DNA from: an uncultured Lachnospiraceae bacterium
GTDB lineage: Bacteria; Bacillota; Clostridia; Lachnospirales; Lachnospiraceae
Length of the DNA stretch: 64,000 nucleotides
Direction: 5' to 3'
NCBI GenBank assembly: GCA_910584915.1
Contig: CAJUDM010000021.1
Location: forward strand, 1-64,000
In this document: positions 63,743-64,000 of the stretch, one piece after another
How positions within the stretch are numbered: the first letter of the stretch is position 1
Layout of the letters: every line of letters starts with the position of its first letter
Program-made: the position numbers and the translations under genes
The notes under the pieces: generated by a model
Told to the model about the DNA's origin: nothing
What the model saw: only the letters and a program-made list of their open reading frames with translations
Database searches by the model: none

Positions 63743-63988
63743 TTAGATTGACTCGTGGAATGTACGGCTGATCACATCAGCCTGCTGTTCCGGTGTGAGT
63801 TTGATAAAGTTCACAGCGTAACCGGATACACGGATCGTAAGCTGAGGATAATTCTCGGGATGCTTCTGAGCGTCTAAAAGCATATCCCTGTTGAGTACGT
63901 TGACATTCAGATGATGTCCTCCTTTTACGGAATAGCCGTCCAGTAAATTAACGAGATTGTCTACCTGTGCATTTGTGTTTGCTGCCAT
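63743..63988 (-). CDS. glycyl-radical domain protein: autonomous cofactor (GrcA-like) or C-terminus of pyruvate formate-lyase
   Basis: 81 residues visible, all matching the C-terminal glycyl-radical domain of pyruvate formate-lyase: GGHHLNVNVLNRDMLLDA, TIRVSGYAVNFIKLTPEQQADVISRTFHE, with the radical Gly in VSGYAV. ATG 63988 has GAGG eight bases upstream (63997-64000), which favours a stand-alone GrcA/YfiD-like repair protein. But the frame has no stop before the window edge, so a longer lyase running off the end cannot be excluded. Confidence 0.75.
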   Translation of the reverse strand: MAANTNAQVDNLVNLLDGYSVKGGHHLNVNVLNRDMLLDAQKHPENYPQLTIRVSGYAVNFIKLTPEQQADVISRTFHESI

Positions 63989-64000
63989 AATGTTTGCCTC

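Overview
The window looks like a chromosomal segment of a Gram-positive anaerobe of the Clostridia, most likely Lachnospiraceae. The grounds are the rimP-nusA-ylxR-ylxQ-infB-rbfA-nrnA-truB-ribF and rpsO-pnp gene orders, a T-box-controlled trpEGDCFBA operon, YesM/YesN-type two-component genes, several sugar ABC transporters with lipoprotein binding proteins, strong Shine-Dalgarno sites and a glycyl-radical protein. I see no prophage, insertion sequence, CRISPR array, rRNA or tRNA gene. The species call is inference.

Layout. 0.1-1.75 kb: gluconate 5-dehydrogenase-like SDR and a discoidin-like protein. 1.8-2.3 kb: a consensus promoter followed by a run of hairpins ending in a terminator (candidate structured RNA), then a remnant of a gamma-glutamyl hydrolase gene. 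2.3-7.1 kb: five tightly packed genes for a circularly permuted ATP-grasp, an alpha-E protein, a transglutaminase-like protein and two aspartoacylase-family proteins, one of which has lost its zinc site and catalytic Glu. 7.1-15.3 kb: promoter, T-box leader and the complete tryptophan operon. 15.3-20.1 kb: small regulator pairs (TetR/DUF4180, PadR/FtsW-like), a CPCC protein, a wrecked AAA-ATPase/nuclease gene and a 111-bp tandem repeat. 20.2-27.5 kb: beta-L-arabinofuranoside locus (YesL, ABC importer, LacI, GH127). 27.5-35.2 kb: an unknown gene, MarR/MATE efflux pair with visible operators, an exported unknown and two tandem lipoprotein hydrolases. 35.5-45.8 kb: a ribose/galactose-type importer whose binding protein is an internal tandem duplication, followed by YesN/YesM-like regulators, a sugar ABC ATPase homologue with both nucleotide sites eroded, and a DUF4432 mutarotase-like protein. 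45.8-61.2 kb: the translation/RNA-processing cluster with a Na/Pi transporter and a C40 peptidase inserted before rpsO-pnp. 61.4-64 kb: DegV protein, a phosphoribosyltransferase-fold protein with an altered PRPP loop, an RpiR fragment and a glycyl-radical domain at the window edge.

The three places most likely to hold undescribed biology are the ATP-grasp/alpha-E/transglutaminase/paired aspartoacylase operon (with a pseudo-enzyme subunit), the sugar-sensing locus that combines a double-headed binding protein with a histidine kinase lacking an external sensor and a pseudo-ABC-ATPase, and the tandem-hairpin RNA at 1.87-2.14 kb.
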